Notes: a model not told the origin generated them from the sequence alone. Positions 38,370 to 47,877 are shown, counted from the first letter of the stretch. The stretch is 64,000 nucleotides of DNA from Hyphomicrobiales bacterium (GCA_930633495.1 CAKNFJ010000001.1:2353001-2417000), one strand, 5' to 3'. Made by a program: numbers and translations.

Positions 38370-39602
38370 ATGAAAAAAGCTATCATTGCTGAAGGCCTAT
38401 CGAAACGCTTCCGGATCGGCCGGGCCAGCGACACCGAAAGCGGCAACCTGCGCGACTCCATCGGCCGCATGCTCCATTCACTGCGCCCTTCAGCCGAGGA
38501 CGACGAGACAACCGATTTCTGGGCTCTGAAGGACATCAGCTTTGAGGTCGACCTCGGCGAGCGCATGGCGGTCATCGGCCGCAACGGTTCCGGTAAATCG
38601 ACACTGCTGAAGGTGCTGTCGCGCGTCATGGCGCCGACCAGCGGCAAGGTCAGTGTCCGCGGGCGGCTCAGCAGTCTGCTGGAAGTCGGCACCGGCTTTC
38701 ACCCGGAGTTGACCGGTCGGGAAAACATCTTCCTTAGCGGCGCCGTTCTCGGCATGAAGCAAGCCGAGGTGAAGCGACGGTTCGACGAGATCGTCGAGTT
38801 TTCCGAGATCGCCAAGTTTCTCGACACGCCGGTCAAGCGCTATTCGAGCGGAATGTATGTCCGCCTCGCTTTCGGTGTTGCTGCGCATCTGGAGCCGGAC
38901 ATCCTCATTCTCGACGAGGTAATGGCGGTGGGCGACTCCGGCTTCCAAGCCAAGTCCCAGAAGAAGCTCGACTCCCTGGCAAAGGAAGGAAGGACTGTCC
39001 TGTTCGTCAGCCATTCCATGGCTGCCGTGCGCGGGGTTTGCGATACCGCCCTCCTGCTCGATGCCGGACGTGCGGGTCCGAAACAGGCCGTCGAAAGCGC
39101 CGTCCGCAAATATCTGAACACGACCATCAAGAGGCGGACGGCGTCTCTCCCCATCATCACCGACGATATTGTGCTCGTCGACATGAACGTCACTCAGGAT
39201 ACGCGGAATCACATGGATTTCGTGGGAGAAGAGCAAATTGCGGTCTCAATCGAAGTCGAGGTCCTGACCCCGATCGACGATCTTCGGCTCGGATTCTATA
39301 TCAAAACCATCGACGGCCATGTGATCGCGCGTGCGCTTTTCGACGATTGGGATGTCGAAAAATCGCGCTTCCCCATGGGGCATTTCGTTCTGGAGGGCAT
39401 CATCCCCGCGAATCTCCTCGTTCACGGCGAGTATATTTTCGAGGTGCATGGCAGCCGCTTCGGGACATGCGACTATTTCGGCGAGGCTGGACAGCTCTCC
39501 TTCCGCGTTGCCGAAGCCAAGGACTACAACGTCGCGTACAAGGGCGAGCAGCCCTTCGGCTATGTGCACATCGATCCTCAGTGGCAGATGCAGCGCATAT
39601 GA
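38370..39602 (+). CDS. wzt: O-antigen/polysaccharide ABC exporter ATPase with C-terminal extension
   Basis: 410 residues. ATPase domain: Walker A GRNGSGKST near residue 70, GTGFHPELTGREN loop typical of glycan exporters, signature YSSGM, Walker B ILILDEVMAVGD, switch His in VSHSM. About 150 residues after residue 255 form a beta-rich extension (EEQIAVSIEVEV, LRLGFYIKTIDGHVI, GEYIFEVHGSRF), the place where Wzt proteins of capped O-antigens carry a glycan-end-binding domain. Overlaps the GT10 gene by ATGA. Confidence 0.93.
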   Translation: MKKAIIAEGLSKRFRIGRASDTESGNLRDSIGRMLHSLRPSAEDDETTDFWALKDISFEVDLGERMAVIGRNGSGKSTLLKVLSRVMAPTSGKVSVRGRLSSLLEVGTGFHPELTGRENIFLSGAVLGMKQAEVKRRFDEIVEFSEIAKFLDTPVKRYSSGMYVRLAFGVAAHLEPDILILDEVMAVGDSGFQAKSQKKLDSLAKEGRTVLFVSHSMAAVRGVCDTALLLDAGRAGPKQAVESAVRKYLNTTIKRRTASLPIITDDIVLVDMNVTQDTRNHMDFVGEEQIAVSIEVEVLTPIDDLRLGFYIKTIDGHVIARALFDDWDVEKSRFPMGHFVLEGIIPANLLVHGEYIFEVHGSRFGTCDYFGEAGQLSFRVAEAKDYNVAYKGEQPFGYVHIDPQWQMQRI

Positions 39603-40675
39603 CAAGGTTGGTCCGGCTGGATACCTGTGCGCCCAAATGGCCCTGGTTGCGCCAAACGCCAGCGCGATCAGGCCGTTGGGGAAGCTTTCAATTCGGGATC
39701 GACGATGCTCCCGAGCGTTGCGAGGCATGGGCCATCTTTGAGTCGATCGGGGCACGCGCGGAGAGTTTCTGCCCGCCGGATCGTACGGTGTTCATCACCG
39801 GTGAGCCGAGCGACATCGGCAGATACCATCCGGAGTTTCTCGCTCAGTTTGCCTATGTCATCAGTGGCCGAGGCGACCTTTTCCACCCCAGGCAGATCCG
39901 CCTGCAGCCAGCCCATCCCTGGTTCGTGGAGCGTGATCTCGACGAACTGCTCGTCATGCCGCCCCCGGCCAAGCGCCGGGACATCTGCGTCCTGATATCC
40001 GACAAGGCCTTTACCGAAGGGCACCGGCGGCGCCTCGATTTTCTCGAGCGGCTGCGGCAGGCTCACCCATCCATCGATGTCTTCGGGCGGGGGATCCGGC
40101 CTTTCGACAGCAAGTGGGACACCCTCTTGCCCTATCGCTATACCATCGTGCTCGAAAACAGCAACGAGCCGGATTTCGTTACGGAGAAGATGCCCGATGC
40201 GTGGCTGGCCTTCTGCCACCCGATCTATGCCGGTAGCGCGAATGCGGAAAGATACGCCTCACCCGACGCATTCACATGCATCGACATCGCCGAACCCCAA
40301 ACTGCGATCGCTCGGATAGGAAGCTTGCTGGGTGACGAGGCGGGCTACACAAGCCGGTTGCCGGCAGTGCTGACGGCCCGACAGGATTATCTGACGCGCT
40401 GGCAGTTCTTCGGCAACCTGGCAGGCGCACTGGAGATCATTGTCGGATTGAGCCGGCAACCGCCGGAGAAGATCACGATACGGCCCAACAGCGAGTTCCT
40501 CGCCGAAGAGGCTGCGCGCGGCGAGGTTGCCGTTGTCCCTCAGGCGGCCTTGCCCGAACCCGTGACAACCGAACCGTCAATATCCGAATCCGAAGGGGCC
40601 CGGACCGAAGCGCGGGGCGGTTTCCTGTCTGCGTTACGCGACGCCCTGTCGTCGATCGGCGGAAAGCAACGATAG
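39599..40675 (+). CDS. Glycosyltransferase family 10 (alpha-1,3-fucosyltransferase-like)
   Basis: 358 residues. The family 10 core is clear near residues 180-210: YTIVLENSNEPDFVTEKMPDAW then HPIYAGSANAERY, matching the ENSxxxxxxTEK...PIYxG donor-binding motif. N-terminal half carries the acceptor domain; the last 60 residues are Glu/Ala/Pro-rich, perhaps membrane-associated or disordered. ATGA overlap with wzt. Family enzymes use GDP-fucose; here the cluster appears to supply GDP-colitose instead, so the donor is open. Confidence 0.85.
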   Translation: MTRLVRLDTCAPKWPWLRQTPARSGRWGSFQFGIDDAPERCEAWAIFESIGARAESFCPPDRTVFITGEPSDIGRYHPEFLAQFAYVISGRGDLFHPRQIRLQPAHPWFVERDLDELLVMPPPAKRRDICVLISDKAFTEGHRRRLDFLERLRQAHPSIDVFGRGIRPFDSKWDTLLPYRYTIVLENSNEPDFVTEKMPDAWLAFCHPIYAGSANAERYASPDAFTCIDIAEPQTAIARIGSLLGDEAGYTSRLPAVLTARQDYLTRWQFFGNLAGALEIIVGLSRQPPEKITIRPNSEFLAEEAARGEVAVVPQAALPEPVTTEPSISESEGARTEARGGFLSALRDALSSIGGKQR

Positions 40676-40676
40676 C

Positions 40677-41567
40677 ATGATAACGACGCGCATCATCGGC
40701 GGCCTGGGCAACCAGATGTTCCAATACGCAGCGGGTCGTGCGCTCGCACTCCGCAATCGCACGGGTCTGGCAATCGACCGCAGTGCCTTCATGGACTATA
40801 CCGTCCATGCCTATGCTCTCGATTTCTTCGTTCTGGAGGCTCCTGCTGCCTCGGCGTCCGATTTGCCTGCCTCCCCCGGTGCCGGCAACCGCTTGAGCAG
40901 ACTGTTACCCTGGCGGCGGCCTGTCCGGCATGTCGTGGAGCAAGGGCTGCGCTTCGATCCCGCCGTGGCGGCGCAATCGGGTAACGTTTATCTCGACGGA
41001 TACTGGCAGAGTGAGCAGTATTTCTCCGACTTTTCCGACATTTTGCGGAAGGATTTTCGGTTCCGCCACGCTCCGTCGCCGACGAATGCGGAGTTCCTGA
41101 AAAGGGCGGGAGCCGATAATACGGTTTCAATCCATATTCGGCGCGGGGATTATGTGACGAACCCGAACGCGCTCGCCGTGCACGGTACCTGTTCCCCTGC
41201 CTATTACGAGAAGGCGATTACCACACTGGCAAAAGAGTGCGGCTCGCCCCTCGTCGGCTTCGTCTTCTCGGACGACCACGCCTGGGCGCACGAGAATATC
41301 CGTCTGCCCATCGAGACGGTACACGTCGAGGGCAACGCTGCCGACAAGGCCTATGAGGACATGCGGATCATGGCCGCGTGTCGCCATCATGTGATCGCCA
41401 ACAGCACCTTTAGCTGGTGGGGCGCTTGGCTCGATCCACGCCCGGATTCGAGAGTCATTGCTCCGGCCCGCTGGTTCGCCGATACCAGCATGGACGCCAC
41501 CGACCTCATTCCCGAGCGCTGGAAGAGGCTGCAGGTCGAGCTTGGCCCCAGCGCCGCAACGTGTTGA
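40677..41567 (+). CDS. Glycosyltransferase family 11 (alpha-1,2-fucosyl/colitosyltransferase-like)
   Basis: 296 residues. Family 11 motifs in order: IIGGLGNQMFQYAAGRALA at the start, LDGYWQSEQYF, VSIHIRRGDYV near residue 152 (donor-phosphate-binding), and ANSTFSWWGAWLDP near 242. Known relatives act on GDP-fucose; in E. coli O55 a relative (WbgN) transfers colitose. Given colC/colD in this locus, colitose is a serious candidate donor. One base after the GT10 stop. Confidence 0.88.
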   Translation: MITTRIIGGLGNQMFQYAAGRALALRNRTGLAIDRSAFMDYTVHAYALDFFVLEAPAASASDLPASPGAGNRLSRLLPWRRPVRHVVEQGLRFDPAVAAQSGNVYLDGYWQSEQYFSDFSDILRKDFRFRHAPSPTNAEFLKRAGADNTVSIHIRRGDYVTNPNALAVHGTCSPAYYEKAITTLAKECGSPLVGFVFSDDHAWAHENIRLPIETVHVEGNAADKAYEDMRIMAACRHHVIANSTFSWWGAWLDPRPDSRVIAPARWFADTSMDATDLIPERWKRLQVELGPSAATC

Positions 41568-41596
41568 TCTCGGGTCTTCGCAGGTATTGATCGCCC

Positions 41597-43444
41597 ATGG
41601 ACTCTCATCCGCAGGTTTCTCCGCTCGTGTCCGTGCTCGTACCGGTGCACAATGCCGAGCGCTATCTCGCAGAAACCCTGAGATCGGTGCTCGCGCAGAC
41701 TTTCACCGACTTTGAGCTTCTGGCGGTTGACGACCTGTCCACGGACGACTCTCCCGCGATCTTGAGCCATTTCGCCGCAGCAGATCCCCGGGTCAGGGTG
41801 CTTCGACGCAGTGGCCGTTCGCCGGGACTGGCCTTTGCGCTCAATTTTGGTCTCGATGAAGCCCGCGGCGCCTTGATCGCGCGTCTGGATGCGGATGACA
41901 TCGCGCTGCCGCACCGACTCGAACGGCAGGTCGAATGGCTGTCCGCCCATCCCGATCACGCGATTCTCGGATCCTTCATCGAGATGATGGATTCCGAGGG
42001 CAATCCGACCGGCCTGCATCGCGAGCCGCTTGGCGCAGCGGCGGTCGCCCTGCATTCCGTGGTCGGAACGCCCTTCGCTCATCCCGCGGTGATGATGCGC
42101 CGGGAATTCCTAGAGGCTCACCGGCTTCGCTATCACGAGATCCCCGCCCAGGACTACGATCTGTGGGCGAGGATGCTCGTTTGCGGCGCAAAAGGGGATA
42201 ATATACCCGAGGCGCTTGTGCGCTATCGCGTTCATCCGAGCTCCGACAGCAATGTTCGCGCGGCGGCCCATGAGCACATCGCGCGCTCGACGGCTCTGCG
42301 CCAACTCGCTCATTATACCGGCGGGACGCAGAAGCTGGGACCATGGCTGGAGCCTCGCTTTCAACAGGTCGCTCATGCCGTCATCACGGGGAATACCCTG
42401 CCGGCGAGGCCGGGAGACGGGGCAGAGGTCCAGAAACTCCAAGATTTGCTGGCGATGGCGGAGCCCCGGCTCGGAGTGTCGATCCATGAAATAGCCGATC
42501 TTCGCAATCGGATCGCCGAGTATGGAAAGGTCTTCCAAAGTGGCAGCCGAACCCTCGATCGGGTCATGAACAAGGCCGTTTCGTCGCTACGTCCGATGAT
42601 GCGCCGCGAAGGTGGCGCGCTGTCGGCACTGGCAAGTCCCGGCGCGGCTTCGGAGAACGAGGCTGCTGCCTTTATCAAGTCAGTGCCGGTTTTCATCAAT
42701 ACCCGCGATCGGGTTGCTTGCCTGCAGCGTCTCGTGGCGTGGCTTGAGCGGGCCGGCCACGAGAACATCACGATCATCGACAACGCCTCGACCTATCCGC
42801 CGCTGGTGGCGTATCTGGAGGCGACCAGGCACCGTGTCATCCGCTCCCCCGACAATCTCGGGCACACCTCGCTCTGGAAGCTTCCCGAACTTCACCCCGT
42901 GATCATGTCAGAATGGTTCGTCTATACCGATCCAGATGTGATTCCGTCCGAAGAGACACCGCTTGATGCCGTTTTCCGGTTCAAGCAACTCATGCAGTCA
43001 TATCCGCATATCCTCAAGACAGGCTTCGGGCTCCGGATCGACGATCTGCCCGATCACTACCATCTCAAGCAACGTGTCGTATCATGGGAAAGCGGCCTGT
43101 ATGGCCGCGAGATCGAGCCGGAAGTGTTCGAAGCCGATATAGACACGACCTTCGCCCTCTATCGACCTGGCGTGCCGTATTGCTACGGGCCGGCGCTGCG
43201 AACAATGGGACAGTATCAGGCGCGCCACCTGCCTTGGTATACGAACAGCGCTGTGATTGACGACGAGGAAGCTTACTATCGCGCGCATGCATTGTCGGCC
43301 GTGACCACCTGGAACGTGGCCGGTGATGCGAAAGAGCAGGTGACATCCGGTCCGGGCGGAGTCGCGGGGCGCGAAACATTTGCCGGACATGTCCGGCAAG
43401 CGCTCAAGCGGCGCCTGCAAGCCCTTCGCAGTAAGATTCGATGA
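41597..43444 (+). CDS. Two-domain glycosyltransferase, family 2 N-terminal domain
   Basis: 615 residues. Residues 10-240 are a GT2 domain: VSVLVPVHNAERYL, DDLSTDDSPAI, DADDIALPHRL (the DXD motif near residue 98), and IPAQDYDLWARM with the acid region. After a helical linker, residues about 360-560 form a second GT-A-like unit: VPVFINTRDRVACLQRLV, IDNASTYPPLVAYL, SPDNLGHTSLW, VYTDPDVIP, where DPD takes the DXD place. Probably adds two sugars or alternates linkages. Donors unknown. Confidence 0.82.
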   Translation: MDSHPQVSPLVSVLVPVHNAERYLAETLRSVLAQTFTDFELLAVDDLSTDDSPAILSHFAAADPRVRVLRRSGRSPGLAFALNFGLDEARGALIARLDADDIALPHRLERQVEWLSAHPDHAILGSFIEMMDSEGNPTGLHREPLGAAAVALHSVVGTPFAHPAVMMRREFLEAHRLRYHEIPAQDYDLWARMLVCGAKGDNIPEALVRYRVHPSSDSNVRAAAHEHIARSTALRQLAHYTGGTQKLGPWLEPRFQQVAHAVITGNTLPARPGDGAEVQKLQDLLAMAEPRLGVSIHEIADLRNRIAEYGKVFQSGSRTLDRVMNKAVSSLRPMMRREGGALSALASPGAASENEAAAFIKSVPVFINTRDRVACLQRLVAWLERAGHENITIIDNASTYPPLVAYLEATRHRVIRSPDNLGHTSLWKLPELHPVIMSEWFVYTDPDVIPSEETPLDAVFRFKQLMQSYPHILKTGFGLRIDDLPDHYHLKQRVVSWESGLYGREIEPEVFEADIDTTFALYRPGVPYCYGPALRTMGQYQARHLPWYTNSAVIDDEEAYYRAHALSAVTTWNVAGDAKEQVTSGPGGVAGRETFAGHVRQALKRRLQALRSKIR

Positions 43445-43508
43445 GATCTCGACGATCGATTTTTTGTAGACTTTGTTGAATCCGAGCTTGCCGGATCGAG
43501 GAAATTAA

Positions 43509-44465
43509 ATGTCTGCACCAACACTTCAAGGCTATAGAGTACAGGAATGGCTTGACGAAGGCGCAGATGGAACCTTCCGGTCTGATTATAACTTAGATGA
43601 TAGATCTATTGTTTTTGATGTCGGAGGTTATCACGGAGATTTTGCGGCTAAAATAGTTGATAGGTTTGGGTGCTTCGTTTTCGTTTTCGAGCCGATACAG
43701 GAATTTTCCGCGCAAATACGCCAGAGATTTTCAGGCGATCATCGCGTAAAAGTATTCGACTACGGCCTTGGCTGCGCCGATGAGCGATTGGTTTTTGATT
43801 TAGACAAAGATGCAACCTCCGCCGTGGGGGCGGCCATGCCGGGAGCGGATTCGGTAACCGCAGAGATCCGCCGTTTCTCGGCGGTTCTCCACGAGTTGGG
43901 CATCGATGAAATAGATCTTGTGAAGTTGAACATAGAAGGGGGTGAGTACGACGTTATAAGCGACATTGAAAATAATAATGTTATTCAAAGAATCAAGAGA
44001 TTTGATATTCAATTTCATGACTTTGTTGACTCCGCTGATGAAAAAATGAAAAGAGCTCGCACCGCATTATCGATACATCATCGACCAATATTTGCTTTTG
44101 ACTATGTTTGGGAGTCTTGGATCCGAAAAGATTTGATGATCAATCTTGATCAGTCGCGGCAGATATTGGATATTGCGCGATTGCGCGACAAAGCTGCCCA
44201 GATCTCGATGATCGTAGATCAACTTAAAGAGGCCGGCTCAGCTATCAAGCAAGACCAGAATGCTCAGATCAATGCGATCTATACAAAATTGACAGCGGAC
44301 CAACAAGATCTCGAGCTAAGGTTGAGTGCGATGGCAGCAGAGAACAAGCGCATTAAACAAGATCTGGAATTTGCCCGCGCGCGCCAGGATAGACTACTGG
44401 AAACGCGAATTCGGCGACTTGCAGGACAGCTGCTGCAAAAACTCACTTTCCGACGCTCAGTTTAA
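43509..44465 (+). CDS. FkbM-family methyltransferase
   Basis: 318 residues. SAM-binding motif IVFDVGGYHGDFA near residue 35, VFEPIQEF with the acidic ribose-binding residue, LVKLNIEGGEYDVI and IQFHDF, the FkbM pattern. The last 90 residues are a probable coiled coil (QLKEAGSAIKQDQNAQINAI and LRLSAMAAENKRIKQDLE). The gene is visibly AT-rich (AATAATAATG, AAAATAG runs) against its neighbours, so it was probably acquired. An O-methyl cap ending chain growth is one plausible task. Overlaps the next gene tail to tail by 23 bases. Confidence 0.85.
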   Translation: MSAPTLQGYRVQEWLDEGADGTFRSDYNLDDRSIVFDVGGYHGDFAAKIVDRFGCFVFVFEPIQEFSAQIRQRFSGDHRVKVFDYGLGCADERLVFDLDKDATSAVGAAMPGADSVTAEIRRFSAVLHELGIDEIDLVKLNIEGGEYDVISDIENNNVIQRIKRFDIQFHDFVDSADEKMKRARTALSIHHRPIFAFDYVWESWIRKDLMINLDQSRQILDIARLRDKAAQISMIVDQLKEAGSAIKQDQNAQINAIYTKLTADQQDLELRLSAMAAENKRIKQDLEFARARQDRLLETRIRRLAGQLLQKLTFRRSV

Positions 44466-45513
44466 AGCGCCGCCAGGCCTGTTTAATCGGTAACGGCACA
44501 TAAGCGTAGAGCCGGACGATCACGACAATGCAGCCATTGCGAGCGACGCGGACCAGGTGCCGCGAAGTTTGCGGTGCGGAACGCAGCCTCTGGAAGAGCG
44601 ACCGCGGCAAGGTACGCCTCGCCATCTCGGCCATCGCCGCCCGTACGGGTCTGAGACGCGGCGTCCGGTATAGTTCCTTGAAATAGCCCTGCATGGCGAC
44701 GGAAACGCGCCCGAAGCGGGCGAGATCATCCGCCGAGCGTATCTCGTACTTCCTCAAAAGCCTGATCCAGATTTCCTGGGCGTCAGGTTCGCTCTTGAGG
44801 CGATCCAGGCATTTTTCGAACAGCATCAGCGCCTCGCCGATATCGACGGCGGCGTCGTCGCGGACCAGTTCCGTCACCTGATGGGCAGCGCTCGTCGGTG
44901 TCGTGATGAGCGGCTCCGGCGTGTAGGCAAAGGTGCTGCGGACCCGCAATGCGCGGATGTAGTAATCGAGATCGACCAGCCATTTCATACGGGTGTCGTA
45001 TTCGATGCCCAGCGCTCGCCTCACGATAGTCGCTGAGGGCGCGCCGATCACGTTGCCCATGAACAACTGCTCTGGAAACAGCGCGAGCGACTTGGCCTGA
45101 GCGTCGCTAATGCGGTGATGGCGCCGCGAGCCGTCTTCGACGTTCTCGACGTTCGTGCCGGAGAACGCAAAGAGAGCCTGCGGATTGTCGTCCAGGAGCC
45201 CGACAAATCGCCCCAGTGCGTGGGGATCGGAGAAGTGGTCGTCGTGATGGAGGATCTTAAGGTATTCGCCCTGCGCGAGAGCAAGCGCGGCATTCCAATT
45301 ACGCGGCGAACCGAGCGCCTCCGCGTTACGAACATAGCGAAGCCGGCCACCAAAGCCGAACTCGCCGACCAACTCCTCGACATCGCCGTTCGGCGAATCG
45401 TCTGAAACGATGACCTCGTAATCCTCGAAACGCTGATCGGCGATCGAGGCGAGCGTAATCCTCAGAAACTCGACCTGCTTGTAGGCCGGGATGCAAATCG
45501 AAACTTTTGCCAT
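44443..45513 (-). CDS. Glycosyltransferase family 2
   Basis: 356 residues. VSICIPAYKQVEFLRITLAS at the start, VSDDSPNGD, SPRNWNAALALAQGEYLKILHHDDHF with the HHDD metal-binding motif at residues 89-92, and KWLVDLDYYIRAL with the base region. The C-terminal 60 residues are basic and hydrophobic and may touch the membrane. First gene on the minus strand after the exporter block; 232 bases without a gene separate it from colD. Confidence 0.88.
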   Translation of the reverse strand: MAKVSICIPAYKQVEFLRITLASIADQRFEDYEVIVSDDSPNGDVEELVGEFGFGGRLRYVRNAEALGSPRNWNAALALAQGEYLKILHHDDHFSDPHALGRFVGLLDDNPQALFAFSGTNVENVEDGSRRHHRISDAQAKSLALFPEQLFMGNVIGAPSATIVRRALGIEYDTRMKWLVDLDYYIRALRVRSTFAYTPEPLITTPTSAAHQVTELVRDDAAVDIGEALMLFEKCLDRLKSEPDAQEIWIRLLRKYEIRSADDLARFGRVSVAMQGYFKELYRTPRLRPVRAAMAEMARRTLPRSLFQRLRSAPQTSRHLVRVARNGCIVVIVRLYAYVPLPIKQAWRRFKLSVGK

Positions 45514-45745
45514 CGTCTCGGCTGCCAGAAATGCATGAGGCTCCGATCAACCGAAGCCTCGAAGCACTATCAGTTATCGATAATACCTGGGAGAGGCCGC
45601 GAACGGGAGAATTCGCTTGCCGCAACTGCCAGAGGCTGCGCCGGATCGGCCAGAATGCCGTCCAACAACTCGTGGGGAGCGACATCGTTCGCAGTTGCGC
45701 GCTCGGAGAGCACGCAACTGCGCCGGGCCTTGCCGGGAATGGGCG

Positions 45746-46939
45746 TCATGCCGAGTGCCTCAATGCAAAATCCCGTACGAGATCGGCGATGGCCTCGATC
45801 TTGTCCCCTGTTGCATAGTGGTGATTGCCGATGAAGAAGCCGTTGGCGTCGATCTCCTCGGCCACGGGCAGCGGACCCGCGATCGTATGGTCGAGATGCG
45901 CAAGAACGGGGTTGGCCGTGAAGTTACCCGCGACGATGGGACGACACTCCACACCCTCCTGCTGGAGCTTCTGAACCAGCCCGCCCCGCTTGCCGGCGAG
46001 TTTTCCCTCCAGGATGATCGCGAAGCCAAACCAGGAGCTTTCGCCCGTCTCCTGTTGGATACGAATCCCCGGAAGATTGCCGAAAGCGTTCGTGAAGCGC
46101 GCGGCGTTGGCCCGCCGCTCCGCAACGAACCCCGGGAGTTTACGCAACTGGGTCTGGCCCAGCGCGCCTTCCATTTCGAGCGGACGCAGATTGTAGCCGG
46201 GCAGCACGAATCGGAACAGCCGCTTGAATTCATCGGAGTCGCCGGCGAGATGGCTATCCTGCGGCTGCTCCCGCATCCAACCGTGAGCGCGGATGCTGAG
46301 CATGGTGTGATACAGCTTGCGGTCGTCCGTGACGACGACGCCACCTTCCATCGTGCAGATATGATGGGAGAAGAAGGTCGAGAACGTTCCAAACAGGCCG
46401 AGCGTGCCCGCCTGCCGCTTGTCGAAGAGTGCGCCCATCGACTCGCAGTTATCCTCGAACAGAAGCAGCGAGTGCCTTTTTGCGATGTCCCGGAGCCTAG
46501 CGAAGTCGCAGGGGTTGCCCAGCAGGTTTACGGCAAAAATCGCCTTTGTGCGCGGCGTGATCGCAGCTTCGACAAGATCGGGATCGAGATTCAACGTCCT
46601 GCGATCGACGTCGACGAAGCGCAACGACAGGCGGCACTGGTGGACCGGATAATAGGTCGTGCTCCAGGAAACAGCGGGTACGATGACCTCGTCGCCGGGT
46701 TGAAGCCCGAGATCCGGATGATAGAACGCCGCCGCAAGGCCCAGCAAATTGGCGGACGAACCCGAATTGACCATCACGGCATATTTGCTGCCGAAGAACG
46801 TGGCGAACTGCTCCTCGAAAGCCCGAACTTCCTGGCCCATGGTGAAACGACCGCTGTCGATGACGCGTTGCAGCGCCGCGCGTTCTTCGTCGTCCCAAGT
46901 CGTCGAGGCGAGGGGAAAGGAAACGCTCATACCTGTCAT
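45746..46939 (-). CDS. colD: GDP-4-keto-6-deoxy-D-mannose 3-dehydratase (ColD-like)
   Basis: 397 residues of the DegT/DnrJ/EryC1 fold. The usual PLP lysine is replaced by histidine: the motif reads FFSHHICTMEGG, with H193 in the lysine position. That swap, together with RAHGWMREQP, FVLPGYNLRPLEM, GESSWFGFAI, VECRPIVAGNF and GNHHY, is the signature of ColD, which removes the 3-hydroxyl from GDP-4-keto-6-deoxymannose with PLP and glutamate. It is therefore not a perosamine-type aminotransferase. ATGA overlap with colC; an alternative ATG lies 9 bases on. The product feeds colC. Confidence 0.88.
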   Translation of the reverse strand: MTGMSVSFPLASTTWDDEERAALQRVIDSGRFTMGQEVRAFEEQFATFFGSKYAVMVNSGSSANLLGLAAAFYHPDLGLQPGDEVIVPAVSWSTTYYPVHQCRLSLRFVDVDRRTLNLDPDLVEAAITPRTKAIFAVNLLGNPCDFARLRDIAKRHSLLLFEDNCESMGALFDKRQAGTLGLFGTFSTFFSHHICTMEGGVVVTDDRKLYHTMLSIRAHGWMREQPQDSHLAGDSDEFKRLFRFVLPGYNLRPLEMEGALGQTQLRKLPGFVAERRANAARFTNAFGNLPGIRIQQETGESSWFGFAIILEGKLAGKRGGLVQKLQQEGVECRPIVAGNFTANPVLAHLDHTIAGPLPVAEEIDANGFFIGNHHYATGDKIEAIADLVRDFALRHSA

Positions 46940-47877
46940 ACCTTCCTTAAGGCCTGCGTGTCTTGGCGGAGCATGCCGAGATAGGCCTTCCGCATTCCTT
47001 CGCTCAGCGGAGTGGTGGCCTGCCAGCCGAGGCTGTTGGATATCCTCACATCCATGAGCTTCCGACGCATGCCGGCCGGCCGCGTGGTGTCGTGCGTGAA
47101 GCTGCCGGTAAAGCCCACAACCTCTGCTGCGATCCGGTAATAGTCGTTGACGCTATGGTCATGACCGACGCCGACATTAATCATCTGCGGCAGATCCGCA
47201 AGACGCGGAAACCAGTCGATCACGAAGCGCGCGAGATCGTCGACGAACATGAACTCTCGCCGAGCTGTTCCGTCGCCCCAGATCTCCACCGACGACAAAG
47301 CCTCGTCCCGCGCCGTTGCGACCTTCCGTAAGGCCGATGCGACGAGGTGGCCCTTATCAAGATCGAAATGGTCGTCCGGGCCATAGAGGTTGCAGGGAAT
47401 GACGGTCCGATAATTCAACCCGAATTCGCTGGAAATGGCGCTGCAATGACGCGCGCCGAGGATCTTCGCCAGCGCATAACCTTCATTGGTCGGCTCCAGC
47501 GGGGCCGTCAGGATGTCGGTTTCCTCGAGCTCCTTGTCCAGGTCCTTTGGGTACATGCAGGAGCTTCCGATGAAGAGAAGACTTGCGATGCCCTGCGAAC
47601 GTGCCGCCTCGATGACGAATGTGTTTATGAGCGCGTTTTCGGCTAGGAACGCCGTCGGGTAGGTCATGTTCGCCTTGATTCCACCGACACGGGCCGCCGC
47701 GTGGATGACGGCGTCGTATCTATGTTTGGCAAACCAGTCCGCGACGGCCGTCTGACTGCCGAGGTCGAGCTCACTGCGCGACGGCGCCTCAAGCTCCCAG
47801 TCAAGCTGCAGTTCCGTGGCAACGCGCCTGATGGCCTTTCCTACGAGGCCGTTCCCCCCGGTGAGCAGGACCTTCAT
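46936..47877 (-). CDS. colC: GDP-L-colitose synthase (ColC-like epimerase/reductase)
   Basis: 313-residue short-chain dehydrogenase related to GDP-fucose synthase. [48 protein letters not shown] with Y134 and K138, epimerase residues C107 and H177. The segments [32 protein letters not shown] and [23 protein letters not shown] follow the GDP-colitose synthase of E. coli O55 as I remember it, more closely than Fcl. It would epimerise C5 and reduce C4. ATGA overlaps on both sides (gmd, colD). Confidence 0.8.
   Translation of the reverse strand: MKVLLTGGNGLVGKAIRRVATELQLDWELEAPSRSELDLGSQTAVADWFAKHRYDAVIHAAARVGGIKANMTYPTAFLAENALINTFVIEAARSQGIASLLFIGSSCMYPKDLDKELEETDILTAPLEPTNEGYALAKILGARHCSAISSEFGLNYRTVIPCNLYGPDDHFDLDKGHLVASALRKVATARDEALSSVEIWGDGTARREFMFVDDLARFVIDWFPRLADLPQMINVGVGHDHSVNDYYRIAAEVVGFTGSFTHDTTRPAGMRRKLMDVRISNSLGWQATTPLSEGMRKAYLGMLRQDTQALRKV

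Noticed and set aside
45746..46939. Perosamine synthase or ArnB-type aminotransferase
   Set aside because: The lysine that forms the PLP Schiff base is His193, and the flanking motifs are those of ColD.
46936..47877. GDP-L-fucose synthase (Fcl)
   Set aside because: Shares the catalytic residues, but the middle and C-terminal motifs and the colD partner fit GDP-colitose synthase better; kept as the main alternative.
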